DNA from: JADZAI01 sp964390465
GTDB taxonomy: Bacteria; Pseudomonadota; Alphaproteobacteria; Micropepsales; Micropepsaceae
Direction: 5' to 3'
DNA length: 64,000 nt
Assembly (NCBI GenBank): GCA_964390465.1
Contig: CAYMIJ010000004.1
Location: 161,361-225,360, forward strand
Shown: positions 34,201-43,099 of the stretch, piece after piece
How the letters are laid out: each line of letters starts with the position of its first letter
Position numbering within the stretch: position 1 is the first letter of the stretch
Position numbers and translations under genes: made by a program
Notes under the pieces: model-generated
What the model saw: the letters and a program-made list of their open reading frames with translations, nothing else
The model's database searches: none
What the model was told of the DNA's origin: nothing

Positions 34201-35133
34201 TCAGTCAAAAAGGCTCGAAACCGATTCTTCGTTGGTAATCCGGCGGATCGCCTCGCCCAACAGAGCGGCGATGTCGATAATGCGGATACGCGCGCAGGCC
34301 TTTACATCCGGGGTGGGGGCGATGGAATTGGTTACCACCAGACTTTCAAGCTGTGACCTTGATACGCGCTCCACGGCGCCGCCTGAAAGCACGGCGTGTG
34401 AGACATAGGCGAAGACACGCTCGGCACCTTTTGAGCGGAGCGCTTCGGCCGCATTACACAACGTGCCAGCCGAGTCGACGATATCGTCGATCAGGATGCA
34501 GCTCTTGCCCCGCACGTCGCCGATGACGTTCATGACTTCAGATTCGCCAGCCCGCTCGCGTCGCTTGTCGATGATCGCGAGATCGGCATTCACTCGCTTT
34601 GCGAGAGCGCGCGCGCGCACCACACCGCCAACATCTGGCGAAACCACGGCCAGATTCTGTTCCCCCACTTTCATGAGGATGTCACGCTCAAAGACCGGCG
34701 CGGCGAAGAGGTTGTCGGTGGGAATGTCAAAGAATCCCTGGATCTGTCCGGCGTGCAGGTCAATGGTCAGAACGCGGTTCGCCCCTGCACCCGTGATGAC
34801 GTTCGCCACTAACTTCGCCGAGATGGGGGTTCGTCCACCCGATTTGCGATCCTGACGGGCATAGCCGAAATACGGCACAACAGCGGTGATGCTCTTTGCC
34901 GATGCGCGCCGCAGAGCATCCATCATGACCAAAAGTTCCATGAGATTGTCATTGGCAGGGCTGCCAGTGGACTGAATGACAAACACGTCCTGTCCACGCA
35001 CATTCTCAAGGATTTCAACGAAGACTTCGCCATCAGCAAAGCGTTTGACATTGGCTGCAATCAGTGGACGTCCCAGAACTCTGGCGATGCCTGCCGCGAG
35101 GTCTGGGTTGGAATTGCCTGCGAGTAGCTTCAT
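34201..35133 (-). CDS. prs: ribose-phosphate pyrophosphokinase
   Basis: 310 residues from ATG 35133 (MKLLAGNSNPDLA), the usual size; a longer open frame to 35304 is not supported. ATP/ribose-P loops RFADGEVFVEI and YFGYARQDRKSGGRTPISAK, and the PRPP-binding motif CILIDDIVDSAGT, are intact. It makes PRPP from ribose-5-P and ATP for purine, pyrimidine, His and Trp synthesis, and for Apt encoded at 28069. The RBS (GGTGGC) is weak. It lies 94 bases downstream of the 35228 lipoprotein gene. Confidence 0.96.
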   Translation of the reverse strand: MKLLAGNSNPDLAAGIARVLGRPLIAANVKRFADGEVFVEILENVRGQDVFVIQSTGSPANDNLMELLVMMDALRRASAKSITAVVPYFGYARQDRKSGGRTPISAKLVANVITGAGANRVLTIDLHAGQIQGFFDIPTDNLFAAPVFERDILMKVGEQNLAVVSPDVGGVVRARALAKRVNADLAIIDKRRERAGESEVMNVIGDVRGKSCILIDDIVDSAGTLCNAAEALRSKGAERVFAYVSHAVLSGGAVERVSRSQLESLVVTNSIAPTPDVKACARIRIIDIAALLGEAIRRITNEESVSSLFD

Positions 35134-35227
35134 GCCACCAGACACCGCATCAGCGGCGCTCCCCCGAGAGATGACGTTAAGATGACGCGTGCGGCTTGTA
35201 GCGGTCAGGCCGGACGATGAAAAGCGT

Positions 35228-36082
35228 TCAATGCGCCTTGCCGAAATCTGTCGCAATAATTTGCGCGACCGACCCCGCTGCTGCTTCTCCAGCCATAGTA
35301 GCACTCTCAGCCCAGTTCCGGGTCACGGCAGCAGCAGGCAGCGCATTGTCCTGGTCGGCGGAGCCCAAAACGCGGCCATCAGGGGATGTGACCGTCCATA
35401 TGATGGAAACGGGAATAGAGCCGCCTTTTTCTGCACCGAGGGTCAACACCGCCGTCACCATATAGGTCTCACCATCTGGCGCGTCCTTGATGCGCACCCC
35501 AAGTTTTGCGAGGCCGTCGCTTACTGAGCGTTTGAGTGGTTGGGCTTGCCCCTTAGTCGGCGCTTTGATTTCGGCAATGACCACAGCTGGTGTTGGTCGC
35601 TCCCGTGTGCCCGCTTTTCCTTCGCCCGCAGGGGGAGGTGAAGCATCGACCAGACGTCCCATCGCCTGTGAAAGCGCCTGCGCTACGGAAAGGGCGATCG
35701 CTGTCCGATCGCCTTTTGCCGTGAAGGTGGCGATCTGAGATGCACCATCATTGAGCGCGAACTGTCCATCAACGCCTTGAACCGAGCCTGTCAGTGTGAA
35801 GGCGTTGTGTGGTATGGTCTCGGCAGAGGCCAGAACGTCGAGCGTGGCGGCGCTGGTCGCTATGGCCTTGCGGAGCAGCGTGGCTTCTGTCGGATCTAGA
35901 CCGCTGATCTCTCCAATATAGACAGGCCGCTCACCGCGCGCCTCACCGATAAGGGCAGGGTTGTTATCTCCACGGAATGGTTGTGGCACCCCGAATGGGT
36001 CGCGCAGGCCAGTGGCGGCTTCCATCCCTCCGCAGGCGGCCAGCAGCAGCGTGACGATGCAGAGAAGAAAAGTGCGGGTCAT
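35228..36082 (-). CDS. hypothetical lipoprotein
   Basis: 284 residues. Signal with lipobox LLLAAC (Cys about 17), followed by GGMEAATGLRDPFG. The mature body contains two similar halves: one with IGEISGLDPTEATLLRKAIA and one with VAEIKAPTKGQAQPLKRSV-type segments, hinting at a duplicated small alpha/beta domain. No family recognised. ATG 36082 overlaps the pgeF stop (ATGA), so it is the last gene of the lgt-methyltransferase-pgeF operon; the overlap suggests it is translated with PgeF. Confidence 0.8.
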   Translation of the reverse strand: MTRTFLLCIVTLLLAACGGMEAATGLRDPFGVPQPFRGDNNPALIGEARGERPVYIGEISGLDPTEATLLRKAIATSAATLDVLASAETIPHNAFTLTGSVQGVDGQFALNDGASQIATFTAKGDRTAIALSVAQALSQAMGRLVDASPPPAGEGKAGTRERPTPAVVIAEIKAPTKGQAQPLKRSVSDGLAKLGVRIKDAPDGETYMVTAVLTLGAEKGGSIPVSIIWTVTSPDGRVLGSADQDNALPAAAVTRNWAESATMAGEAAAGSVAQIIATDFGKAH

Positions 36083-36843
36083 GTCAGGGCAATCGCAGAA
36101 ATGTTCCGGCCATAGTCCGCTTCCCCGCGATGCGTTGTGCGGCGATAAGAGAAATAGCGATCATCACCATAGGTACATACCTGCACGTCGTCTGTCGTGG
36201 TGATCCCAGCCGCCTGAAGGTGTCCCTTAAGATAACCAGGCAGATCGAACAGGAACTTATCAGGAGTGATTCCCTGCCTGAACCACGCAGCGTTGGCACC
36301 GTCAGCATCCAGGAAACGAGCGCGGAACTCAGCCCCGACTTCGTAAGCGCGCTGCCGAATGGTCGGGCCGATGGCAGCAACGATATGTGTTCGCTCGGCA
36401 CCTTCGGCGATCATCGCTGCAATCGTGGCCTGCGCGACCCCGGCCAGCGCCCCCTTCCAGCCCGCATGACAAGCGCCAATGACCCCAGCTTTTGGGTCAG
36501 CAAAAAGAATCGGTGTGCAATCCGCCGTCAGGATACCCAATGCAAGGCCATGCTTGCGCGTCACCATCCCGTCGGCCTGCGGCCCCTGCCCGGACCAGTT
36601 TTCGTTCACCCTCACGATGACGGGCGAATGGATCTGGTAAAGCGTCAGCAGGCAATCAGGCGCCACCCCCAGCTGTGCCGTCACAAGCGCGCGGTTCCTG
36701 ATCACGTTGTCGCGCGCGTCCCGTGAGCCAAGGCCGCAATTCAGGCTCTCGTAGAGGCCAGACGACACGCCGCCCTCCCGGCTGAAGAAACCGTGAGCGA
36801 TGCCTTGCAGGGCGGCGAGAGCGGAGGCTGTCACGACATGCAT
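36079..36843 (-). CDS. pgeF: peptidoglycan editing factor PgeF (YfiH/laccase domain)
   Basis: 254 residues. Motifs HGFFSREGGVSSGLYESLNCG, LTADCTPILFADPKAGVIG and ACHAGWKGALAGV supply the His/Cys/His zinc-copper site of the family. PgeF removes wrongly incorporated L-Ser muropeptide precursors or related products, and earlier members were called polyphenol oxidases. It overlaps the methyltransferase by 13 bases upstream and the lipoprotein gene by 4 bases downstream. Confidence 0.93.
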   Translation of the reverse strand: MHVVTASALAALQGIAHGFFSREGGVSSGLYESLNCGLGSRDARDNVIRNRALVTAQLGVAPDCLLTLYQIHSPVIVRVNENWSGQGPQADGMVTRKHGLALGILTADCTPILFADPKAGVIGACHAGWKGALAGVAQATIAAMIAEGAERTHIVAAIGPTIRQRAYEVGAEFRARFLDADGANAAWFRQGITPDKFLFDLPGYLKGHLQAAGITTTDDVQVCTYGDDRYFSYRRTTHRGEADYGRNISAIALT

Positions 36844-37907
36844 GGAGCAAATCCTGCGGGATCTGGGCCATGAGGTCCAGTGACGGCCATGACTTTAAAG
36901 AGTGTTCCCATCTGCGCATCATCGGTCAGGCGGGTGAGACCCGCCATCACGGCTGGCGCACGGTCCGCTTGCGACCCAGCCAGGCTTGCAGCGCGCGCAT
37001 CAATGCCAAGAGCCTTCAGGAATGCCCTTTGAGTTACCGTGCCATAGCTGCGTGCCGCTGCGGCCATATGAAGGGCTTCAAAGTCGACATGGGCGGTGAG
37101 GTCGGATTCGCCGGGCGTCTCTAGCGGGTCGGTAAATCGGTGCGCCTTCACCGCCTGCAACGTATCACCCAGGCCGGACGCGGCGTGGCCATAGTCGATG
37201 ATAAGCGTCAGCCCGCCAGTGGCCCTGAGGCGCGCACCGATGTCTCCGGCGATGGCGCGCGCAGCTTCACAAAGCTCGATCACCCTGTTGCAATCCGGTG
37301 GAGTGGCTATCACCGACCAGTTGGCTATAGCGCTTGGAAGTGCAGTTGGCAGGTGACAGAAGATGAATTGCCCCTGTTCGTTCAGGGTCACATGACGTTC
37401 GGTCCATGCGTCGCGGACCGACACGAATTGCCGGATGGGCAGTGCATCAAAGAACTCGTTTGCAATAAGGAAGAGCGGGATTTGACTGGCCATCGCGTCG
37501 AAAGTGTCAGTCCACCGCACCGGCATGACCTGAGCCAGTGTTGCCTGTTGCCGCGCGCGTAGCACTGGGCTCGTTTCTACAAGCGTCACGCGGGCTGCAT
37601 CCAGAAAGGCAGGGCGCACACGCGCGGCGCGCAATATGTCAGCCATCAGCGTGCCGCGCCCCGGCCCCAACTCCACCAAATCAATGGCTTCGGGGCAGCC
37701 GCTGCGTTCCCAGTGATCAATCAGACAAAGTCCAATCATCTCGCCAAAGAGCTGGCTGATCTCCGGTGCCGTTGTGAAGTCGCCATGCGTACCGAGCGGG
37801 TCGCGCGTGCCGTAATAGTGAGCATTTGCAAGGCCCATGAAACGGTCCAGCCGCATGGGGCCGTCAGCCCGTATAAGTCCCGCCAGATGACGGGCCAACC
37901 CTGTCAT
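36831..37907 (-). CDS. SAM-dependent methyltransferase, NDUFAF7/MidA family
   Basis: 358 residues. The family pattern YGTRDPLGTHGDFTTAPEIS at the N-terminus and the SAM-binding ELGPGRGTLMADIL (about 80-94) are diagnostic of DUF185/NDUFAF7. In eukaryotes NDUFAF7 methylates an arginine of complex I subunit NDUFS2; the bacterial target is not proven. Conserved with lgt upstream (4-base overlap, ATGA) and pgeF downstream, an arrangement widely kept in Alphaproteobacteria. Confidence 0.9.
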   Translation of the reverse strand: MTGLARHLAGLIRADGPMRLDRFMGLANAHYYGTRDPLGTHGDFTTAPEISQLFGEMIGLCLIDHWERSGCPEAIDLVELGPGRGTLMADILRAARVRPAFLDAARVTLVETSPVLRARQQATLAQVMPVRWTDTFDAMASQIPLFLIANEFFDALPIRQFVSVRDAWTERHVTLNEQGQFIFCHLPTALPSAIANWSVIATPPDCNRVIELCEAARAIAGDIGARLRATGGLTLIIDYGHAASGLGDTLQAVKAHRFTDPLETPGESDLTAHVDFEALHMAAAARSYGTVTQRAFLKALGIDARAASLAGSQADRAPAVMAGLTRLTDDAQMGTLFKVMAVTGPHGPDPAGFAPCMS

Positions 37908-38749
37908 CCTGCTTTTGGGCCATGGCTGCGAGACCAGCCGTAAAAGAACGCTGCTCCGACGAACATGATCGCGCTGAGAAGTTGCCCCATCGAGAAGATG
38001 CCACCGAGCACAAGTTGGTCACTGTCGCGGAAAAGCTCTGCAATGATGCGGAACAGACCGTAGCAGAAAAGGAACGCCGCGATAATGAGGCCGGGGCGGT
38101 CAAAGCCACGCAGACGATTGCCGATGAAGCGCAGGATCAGGAATAGCAGGATGCCCTCAAGTGCCGCTTCATAAAGCTGACTGGGGTGGCGTGGGGCTGC
38201 GTCAGGTGCGTTGGGAAACACCATGGCCCAGGGCACATCAGTGCGCTTCCCCCATAGCTCGCCATTGATGAAGTTGGCTATGCGACCTGTCAGCAGGCCT
38301 ATCGGTGCGACACTCGCAACAATGTCACCAAAACGAATCATGTCGATCCCTTTGGTGCGCGAAAATCCGATGACGGCGAGGATCACTCCGATAAGCCCGC
38401 CATGGAAGGACATGCCGCCCTCCCAGATTTTCAGCCAGTTGAAGATGTCGCTGTAGCGTGCCGGTTCATAGATCAGACCGTAAAAGAATATATAACCGAG
38501 GCGCCCCCCCAGTATGATGCCAAGCGTCGCCCACATGATGAAGTCGTCGATTTGTGCAGGCGTCGCAGGTGCGGCGTCCCAGGCGGCCCACAGGCTGTCT
38601 TTTTTTACCAGCCGCACCGCGTACCACCAGGCCAGCATGATGCCGGCGATGTAGGACACGGCATACCAACGCACCGCAAACGGCCCGATTTCAAAGATGA
38701 CGGGGTCGATATGCGGGTAGGCAATAACAAGTGCGGGCAGGCTTTGCAT
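37904..38749 (-). CDS. lgt: prolipoprotein diacylglyceryl transferase
   Basis: 281 residues from ATG 38749 (MQSLPALVIAYPHIDP); a longer frame starts at 38788 with no RBS. Seven TM segments. The Lgt signature GRIANFINGELWG and HGGLIGV are present, as are VRWYAVSYIAGI and HPSQLYEA. It attaches diacylglycerol to the lipobox Cys of prolipoproteins, such as those encoded at 19736 and 35228 here. It heads the lgt-methyltransferase-pgeF-lipoprotein operon. Confidence 0.96.
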   Translation of the reverse strand: MQSLPALVIAYPHIDPVIFEIGPFAVRWYAVSYIAGIMLAWWYAVRLVKKDSLWAAWDAAPATPAQIDDFIMWATLGIILGGRLGYIFFYGLIYEPARYSDIFNWLKIWEGGMSFHGGLIGVILAVIGFSRTKGIDMIRFGDIVASVAPIGLLTGRIANFINGELWGKRTDVPWAMVFPNAPDAAPRHPSQLYEAALEGILLFLILRFIGNRLRGFDRPGLIIAAFLFCYGLFRIIAELFRDSDQLVLGGIFSMGQLLSAIMFVGAAFFYGWSRSHGPKAG

Positions 38750-38849
38750 GTGTAGGCTTACCTTGGTCTGATCTCGGTGTGTTTCCACCCCGGCCTCAAG
38801 TCAAGCCATGACGGTTTCGTCCAGGGCCCAGCTGGATTATACTGATGAG

Positions 38850-39107
38850 ATGACAAGCTCCAATCGCCTCATCGACGAAATTGCCCGGATGGCAACCAAT
38901 GCCGCCGGTGCAGCACGTGGTCTTCAACAGGAAGCCGAGGCTGTGATGCGCGGACAGGCCGAGCGGATGCTCGGTCAGATGGACCTCGTTCAGCGCGACG
39001 CCTTCGAGGCTGTGAAAGCCATGGCTGTAAAAGCCCGCGAAGAAAATGAAGCGCTCGCCGCCCGTGTGGCTGTGCTCGAAGCGCAGATCGCCGCACTAAA
39101 GGCATAA
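38850..39107 (+). CDS. ubiK: UbiK/BMFP accessory factor
   Basis: 85 residues from ATG 38850 (MTSSNRLIDEIARM); an upstream ATG at 38808 adds 14 residues but neither start has a clear RBS. The protein is a helical, amphipathic BMFP-type fold: QAERMLGQMDLVQRDAFEAVKAMAVKAREEN with a C-terminal coiled coil (AALAARVAVLEAQIAAL). UbiK in enterics assists ubiquinone synthesis under oxygen; other members fuse membranes in vitro. It is divergent from lgt. Confidence 0.85.
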   Translation: MTSSNRLIDEIARMATNAAGAARGLQQEAEAVMRGQAERMLGQMDLVQRDAFEAVKAMAVKAREENEALAARVAVLEAQIAALKA

Positions 39108-39120
39108 GGCCCGCTTATCC

Positions 39121-39153
39121 ACGATTCGTTTTTAACGCGTATATTCGAATCGT
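39121..39153 (+). promoter_or_regulatory. inverted repeat in the ybjN-proC leader
   Basis: Perfect 8-bp inverted repeat ACGATTCG (39121-39128) and CGAATCGT (39146-39153) with a 17-base AT-rich spacer. The right arm overlaps the start of TTGACA (39153-39158), a -35-like hexamer for which no good -10 is seen at 16-18 bases. It could be an operator or a transcript hairpin. Confidence 0.3.
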
Positions 39154-39223
39154 TGACAGCGTGTAGGCGTTCATCCGCATGGTGTCTTATGGCCATCAAG
39201 CGATTCACCATGAGATCTGCAGC

Positions 39224-39727
39224 ATGAGCGAAGCAGCACGGTTTCATGACGCACCAGCACCCAATCCTATCGACGTCATTGAAACGCTGGCGTCGGAAAA
39301 TGATTGGCCGTTCGAGCGCAGTGGCGACAGTGATCTGTCGCTCAGCGTCAGCGGAACCTGGTGCGATGTGCAGTTGGAATTCACTATGGCGGGTGCGCGA
39401 GACGTTCTGCTGCTTGACGCTTGCTTTGAGTTCCGGGTGCCAGCACCCCGGCGCGTGGAAGCAGCTCTGTTGGCTGCTATGGTCAATCAGAGGGTTTGGC
39501 TTGGGCACTTTGGCCTTTCAACTGAAGATGGTCAGGTCGGGTTTCGCTTGGGCATACCGTTGGCAGATGGCGCGCATGCAAGTGCAGCGCAGTGCGAACA
39601 GATGATCGCTATGGCGCTGGATGCTTGCGAGAGGTTCTATCCGGCATTTCAGTTTGTGATCTGGGGCGGAAAAACAGCGGTCGAAGCGGTAAACGCATTG
39701 ATCCTAGACTGCCAAGGCGAAGCGTGA
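39224..39727 (+). CDS. YbjN domain protein
   Basis: 167 residues from ATG 39224; an earlier ATG at 39179 adds 15 residues with no RBS support. The YbjN/type III chaperone-like fold is recognised from PIDVIETLASENDWPFERSG, WCDVQLEFTMAGARDVLLL and a helical C-terminus with FYPAFQFVIWGGKTA. YbjN proteins are linked to motility, stress and chaperone-like roles but have no defined reaction. Its stop overlaps the GTG start of proC (GTGA), so the two are translationally coupled. Confidence 0.85.
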   Translation: MSEAARFHDAPAPNPIDVIETLASENDWPFERSGDSDLSLSVSGTWCDVQLEFTMAGARDVLLLDACFEFRVPAPRRVEAALLAAMVNQRVWLGHFGLSTEDGQVGFRLGIPLADGAHASAAQCEQMIAMALDACERFYPAFQFVIWGGKTAVEAVNALILDCQGEA

Positions 39728-40530
39728 GCAAGCCACTAGTCCTGGTCGGGGCTGGGCGCATGGGCGCGGCATTGGCTCGGGGCTGGATAGCAGCTGGGCG
39801 TGGCCGCAGCCTGATCGTGATTGAACCGCATCCGGATCTCGCACTTGCGCGTGAAGTGAAGCGCGCAGACGGAAAGGTCAATCCGGACAAATCGATTATT
39901 CCCCCACCGGCGGCTGTTGTTCTGGCGGTAAAGCCACAGATGATGGAGCCAGTTGCTCGGGAGGCCGCGCGGTTTGCCGATGTAAAACCACTTTTCATTT
40001 CCATTGCGGCGGGGATCAGCCTTCAACGCCTCAGTGAATGGCTAGGAAGCCAATCATCCATTGTGCGTGCCATGCCAAACCTGCCAGCATCCATCGGGCA
40101 CGGCATCACGGTTGCCATAGGCAATGCGCGCGTCAGCACTGTTCAGAAGAAGCTGGCTGGCTCGCTGCTGGGCGCATCGGGTGTCGTCGAATGGATCAGC
40201 AACGAAGCAGAAATGAATGCCGTCACGGCATTATCAGGCTCCGGGCCGGCCTATGTATTCCACCTTGTGGAAGCCATGGCGGCCGCCGGTGTGCGTGCCG
40301 GACTGGATGAGGTGCTTGCCATGCGCCTGGCGCGACAGACAGTTATCGGTGCTGGGGCTCTCATGGAAATATCGCACAAAGACGTTGCCGTGCTTCGCAG
40401 CGATGTGACGAGTCCGGGCGGAACAACCGAAGCTGCCCTGGAGAAGCTGATGGGTCGGCGCCAACTTGAAATACTGATGACGCGGGCTATTTCCGCTGCA
40501 ACTGCCCGCGCCGGGAAACTTGGCCGCTAA
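39724..40530 (+). CDS. proC: pyrroline-5-carboxylate reductase
   Basis: 268 residues from GTG 39724. Rossmann start VLVGAGRMGAALARGW, ILAVKPQ-type loop (VLAVKPQMMEPV), then AMPNLPASIGHG, the catalytic region ALSGSGPAYVFHLVEAM and the closing VTSPGGTTEAALEKL. It reduces P5C to proline in the cytoplasm. The frame is open far upstream but the GTG overlapping the ybjN stop matches the family's N-terminus. Confidence 0.95.
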   Translation: MSKPLVLVGAGRMGAALARGWIAAGRGRSLIVIEPHPDLALAREVKRADGKVNPDKSIIPPPAAVVLAVKPQMMEPVAREAARFADVKPLFISIAAGISLQRLSEWLGSQSSIVRAMPNLPASIGHGITVAIGNARVSTVQKKLAGSLLGASGVVEWISNEAEMNAVTALSGSGPAYVFHLVEAMAAAGVRAGLDEVLAMRLARQTVIGAGALMEISHKDVAVLRSDVTSPGGTTEAALEKLMGRRQLEILMTRAISAATARAGKLGR

Positions 40531-40602
40531 CCGTTCCAAACTGGCCAGTTGAAGGTTGCAGCCCCTGCTGCCAGTGTAGCGCATCAATATTGGAGGACTT
40601 CG

Positions 40603-41388
40603 ATGGCGTATAAACCTTTTGATCTGTCTGGCAGGACTGCGCTGATCACCGGCGGTAATGGTGGGATCGGGCTGGGCTTTGCCGAGGCATTGGCTCAGGC
40701 GGGCGCAAACATTGCTGTGTGGGGCACCAACGCAGCCAAGAATGATGCTGCGGTCAAGCAGATCAAATCTCATGGGGTCAAAGCCGAGGCATGGAGGATT
40801 GACGTCGCTGATGAGGCGGCAGTCGCAAAAGGCATTGCTGAGACAGTGCAGGCCTTTGGTGCAATCCATTCGATCTTCGCCAATGCCGGCATCGGCATCG
40901 GTGCGCGCTCTTTCCTTGACATCAAGACGGAGGACTATCGCAAGGTTCTCGCTGTGAACCTCGATGGCGTTTTCTTCACGTTGCGCGAAGGGGCCCGTCA
41001 TATGGTTGAGCGTCACAAAGCTGGCGACACATCAGGTGGTTCACTGGTGGCTGTTGCGTCTTTGGCAGCCATCCACGGCGCGGCCCGCAACCAGCACTAT
41101 GCAGCGACAAAGGGCGGCGTGATTTCGATGATCCGCGCGACAGCGGTTGAAATGGCCCGCTTTGGAATCCGTGCGAATGCGGTTCTGCCGGGCTGGATCG
41201 CGACCGACATGACGGCCCATGCACAACACAACCCCAAATTTGGGGAAAATGTCATCAGCCGTGTGCCAATGCGGCGGTGGGGTGAGCCGAAGGACTTTGG
41301 AGGTATCGCTGTCTATCTCGCGAGCGATGCATCGTCGTTCCATACGGGTGACAGTTTCCTGATCGACGGCGCCTACGCGATTTATTGA
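40603..41388 (+). CDS. SDR family oxidoreductase (FabG-like)
   Basis: 261 residues from ATG 40603 with GGAGG 6 bases upstream. Rossmann motif TGGNGGIGLGFA, NAG motif FANAGIGIGARS, catalytic Ser in AVASLAAIHG and YxxxK as YAATK, closing with SFLIDGAYAIY. A classical SDR of 3-oxoacyl-ACP/alcohol dehydrogenase type; the substrate is unknown. Monocistronic by appearance. Confidence 0.9.
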   Translation: MAYKPFDLSGRTALITGGNGGIGLGFAEALAQAGANIAVWGTNAAKNDAAVKQIKSHGVKAEAWRIDVADEAAVAKGIAETVQAFGAIHSIFANAGIGIGARSFLDIKTEDYRKVLAVNLDGVFFTLREGARHMVERHKAGDTSGGSLVAVASLAAIHGAARNQHYAATKGGVISMIRATAVEMARFGIRANAVLPGWIATDMTAHAQHNPKFGENVISRVPMRRWGEPKDFGGIAVYLASDASSFHTGDSFLIDGAYAIY

Positions 41389-41456
41389 GCGGAGAAACGT
41401 CAAGGCGGATTGGCGTTTCCAATATCACGCTAATCTGTTCGCAGGGTGCAGCAGCG

Positions 41457-42191
41457 TCAGCTCATCGCCCGGGCTAGAAAGTTGGCCAAAAGCTGTTGCG
41501 CCTGCGGGTTTGAGCCGATTGTCGTATGCGCGGCATTGTTGAGGCAGATTGCAGTGATGTTATCTGCCTTGGGCGGCACACAGGCCTGCCACTGAACCAC
41601 GCCATCACCGCGCGAATAAACCACCAGCATGGGCTGAAGCGGCATCACCGCATCTCCTGTTGCTGACATCGTCAGATCTTTGTCGAAGCCACGCTGTAGA
41701 GCCCATACGAAAGGGGCCAGAGGCGTTGGTACCGGTAGCTGGACTGGCGAGCACAAGGTTGCCACCGCCTTGATATGGTCGGGCATCATGCGGGCGATTT
41801 CGCGTGCAAAAACGCCACCGAGGCTGACGCCTGCCACAGCGATGGGTGCGCCCAATCTTCCCGCTATTTCGTCTACACGTTCTTTCAGGCGTTCAATCGC
41901 ACGCGGACTTGGCCCCAGATTAGCCCCGCCGCCCCAGCCTTCGGCGCGATAGTCAAGACTGCTCAAAAACGACCTTAGCCGTGTCGTTGTCATGTCGCTG
42001 GTCAGGAAACCCGGAATGACAAGCACGCCCTGACCATGCCCGCGTGGCAGGTCGTCATTGTCGTTGGACGGTTGCGGCTTGATTGCCCGCATCATGAAAC
42101 TGACGGCCTCACTGAGACCTGTTTTGAGCCCCAAACCTGAACTGCGTTCGGGCCATACCGCGAATCGCGTGCGCGCTGAAAATCGTGTCAT
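41457..42191 (-). CDS. alpha/beta hydrolase
   Basis: 244 residues. The hydrolase fold is clear from VLVIPGFLTSDMTTTRLR, the nucleophile elbow VAGVSLGGVF (GxSxG, Ser about 124), an acid region in VVYSRGDGVV and a C-terminal His in NNAAHTTIGS. The 35-residue N-terminal section is weakly conserved and a start at the Met pair (FMMRAIK) would be possible. Family resembles lipase/esterase-like proteins with a triacylglycerol-lipase style LxxPGF opening. Specific substrate unknown. Confidence 0.82.
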   Translation of the reverse strand: MTRFSARTRFAVWPERSSGLGLKTGLSEAVSFMMRAIKPQPSNDNDDLPRGHGQGVLVIPGFLTSDMTTTRLRSFLSSLDYRAEGWGGGANLGPSPRAIERLKERVDEIAGRLGAPIAVAGVSLGGVFAREIARMMPDHIKAVATLCSPVQLPVPTPLAPFVWALQRGFDKDLTMSATGDAVMPLQPMLVVYSRGDGVVQWQACVPPKADNITAICLNNAAHTTIGSNPQAQQLLANFLARAMS

Positions 42192-42281
42192 GATGGTTCT
42201 GGCCGTTCCTTTGGACGGCAGAGCCGCAATCTTACATCAAACCATCATGAATGTGAATCATATGTGTCACCACCCGGCGGG

Positions 42282-43055
42282 TTAGTCGCTCCGTGCCAGA
42301 TATTGCACATCGCGCAATTCGCCGCGCAGGTGCTGACCGCCATCTATGAAAATGGTTTGCCCAGTTGTCGCGCGCGCCTGAATGAGGAAGCGCAGGCCCG
42401 TGACAATATCACTGGGATCTGTTGCGACCTTGAGCGGCGACAGGCTCTGGGCTCTATGAAACTCATCTTCGCTTTGGCCGGGTGCTGGCAGGGTGATGCC
42501 GGGCGCGATGGCGTTGACCCTTATGCGTGGCGCGAAAGCCTGTGCCATCATGGTCGTTGCGGCGTCCAGCGCCGATTTTGACAATGTGTAGGCAAAGAAA
42601 TCAGGGTTGAGGTGGGCGAGCTTCTGATCAAGCAGGTTGACGATCAGTCCGTGTGCATCATGGGGCAACTGCTCGGCAAACCGTCTGCTAAGCAGGATTG
42701 GAGCAACGGCGTTGACGGCAAAATGCTGCTCAAGACTGTCTTGAGTGACTGAATCGGGCCGATCAAATTCGAAGATCGAGGCGCTGTTGACAAGGAGGGA
42801 TGCAAAGTTGCCTCCCTCGCACGGCCCGAACATCGCATTATGCGTGGTCTGGGTTGTAAGGTCTCCGCATACGAGATCGCAGCATCCGCCCGCGCCGCGG
42901 ATGGCTTTGGCGACCTCTTCTGCCTCTGTCGCTGAAGAATGGTAATGCAGCCGCACGAACCAGCCATCGTGTGCAAGTGCCAGCGCAAATGCCCGGCCCA
43001 ATCTGCGGGCAGCTCCGGTTACAATGGCAAATCCCGATTTTAGAGGCATGGTCAT
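42282..43055 (-). CDS. SDR, dihydromonapterin/pteridine reductase-like (FolM-like)
   Basis: 257 residues from ATG 43055 (MTMPLKSGFAIVTGAARRLG); a longer frame from 43094 would run into the folB start. The TGAARRLGRAFALAL motif with RRLG is characteristic of FolM/pteridine-reductase SDRs, followed by LVNSASIFEFD (NSAS replaces NNAG), LLDQKLAHLNPDFFAY and YTLSK. FolM reduces dihydromonapterin or dihydrofolate. Only 44 bases separate it from folB on the other strand, which supports a pterin role. Confidence 0.85.
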   Translation of the reverse strand: MTMPLKSGFAIVTGAARRLGRAFALALAHDGWFVRLHYHSSATEAEEVAKAIRGAGGCCDLVCGDLTTQTTHNAMFGPCEGGNFASLLVNSASIFEFDRPDSVTQDSLEQHFAVNAVAPILLSRRFAEQLPHDAHGLIVNLLDQKLAHLNPDFFAYTLSKSALDAATTMMAQAFAPRIRVNAIAPGITLPAPGQSEDEFHRAQSLSPLKVATDPSDIVTGLRFLIQARATTGQTIFIDGGQHLRGELRDVQYLARSD

Positions 43056-43099
43056 GCGACGATCTTGAACCATGGCTCGGCTCATGCCAACCACGGCAT

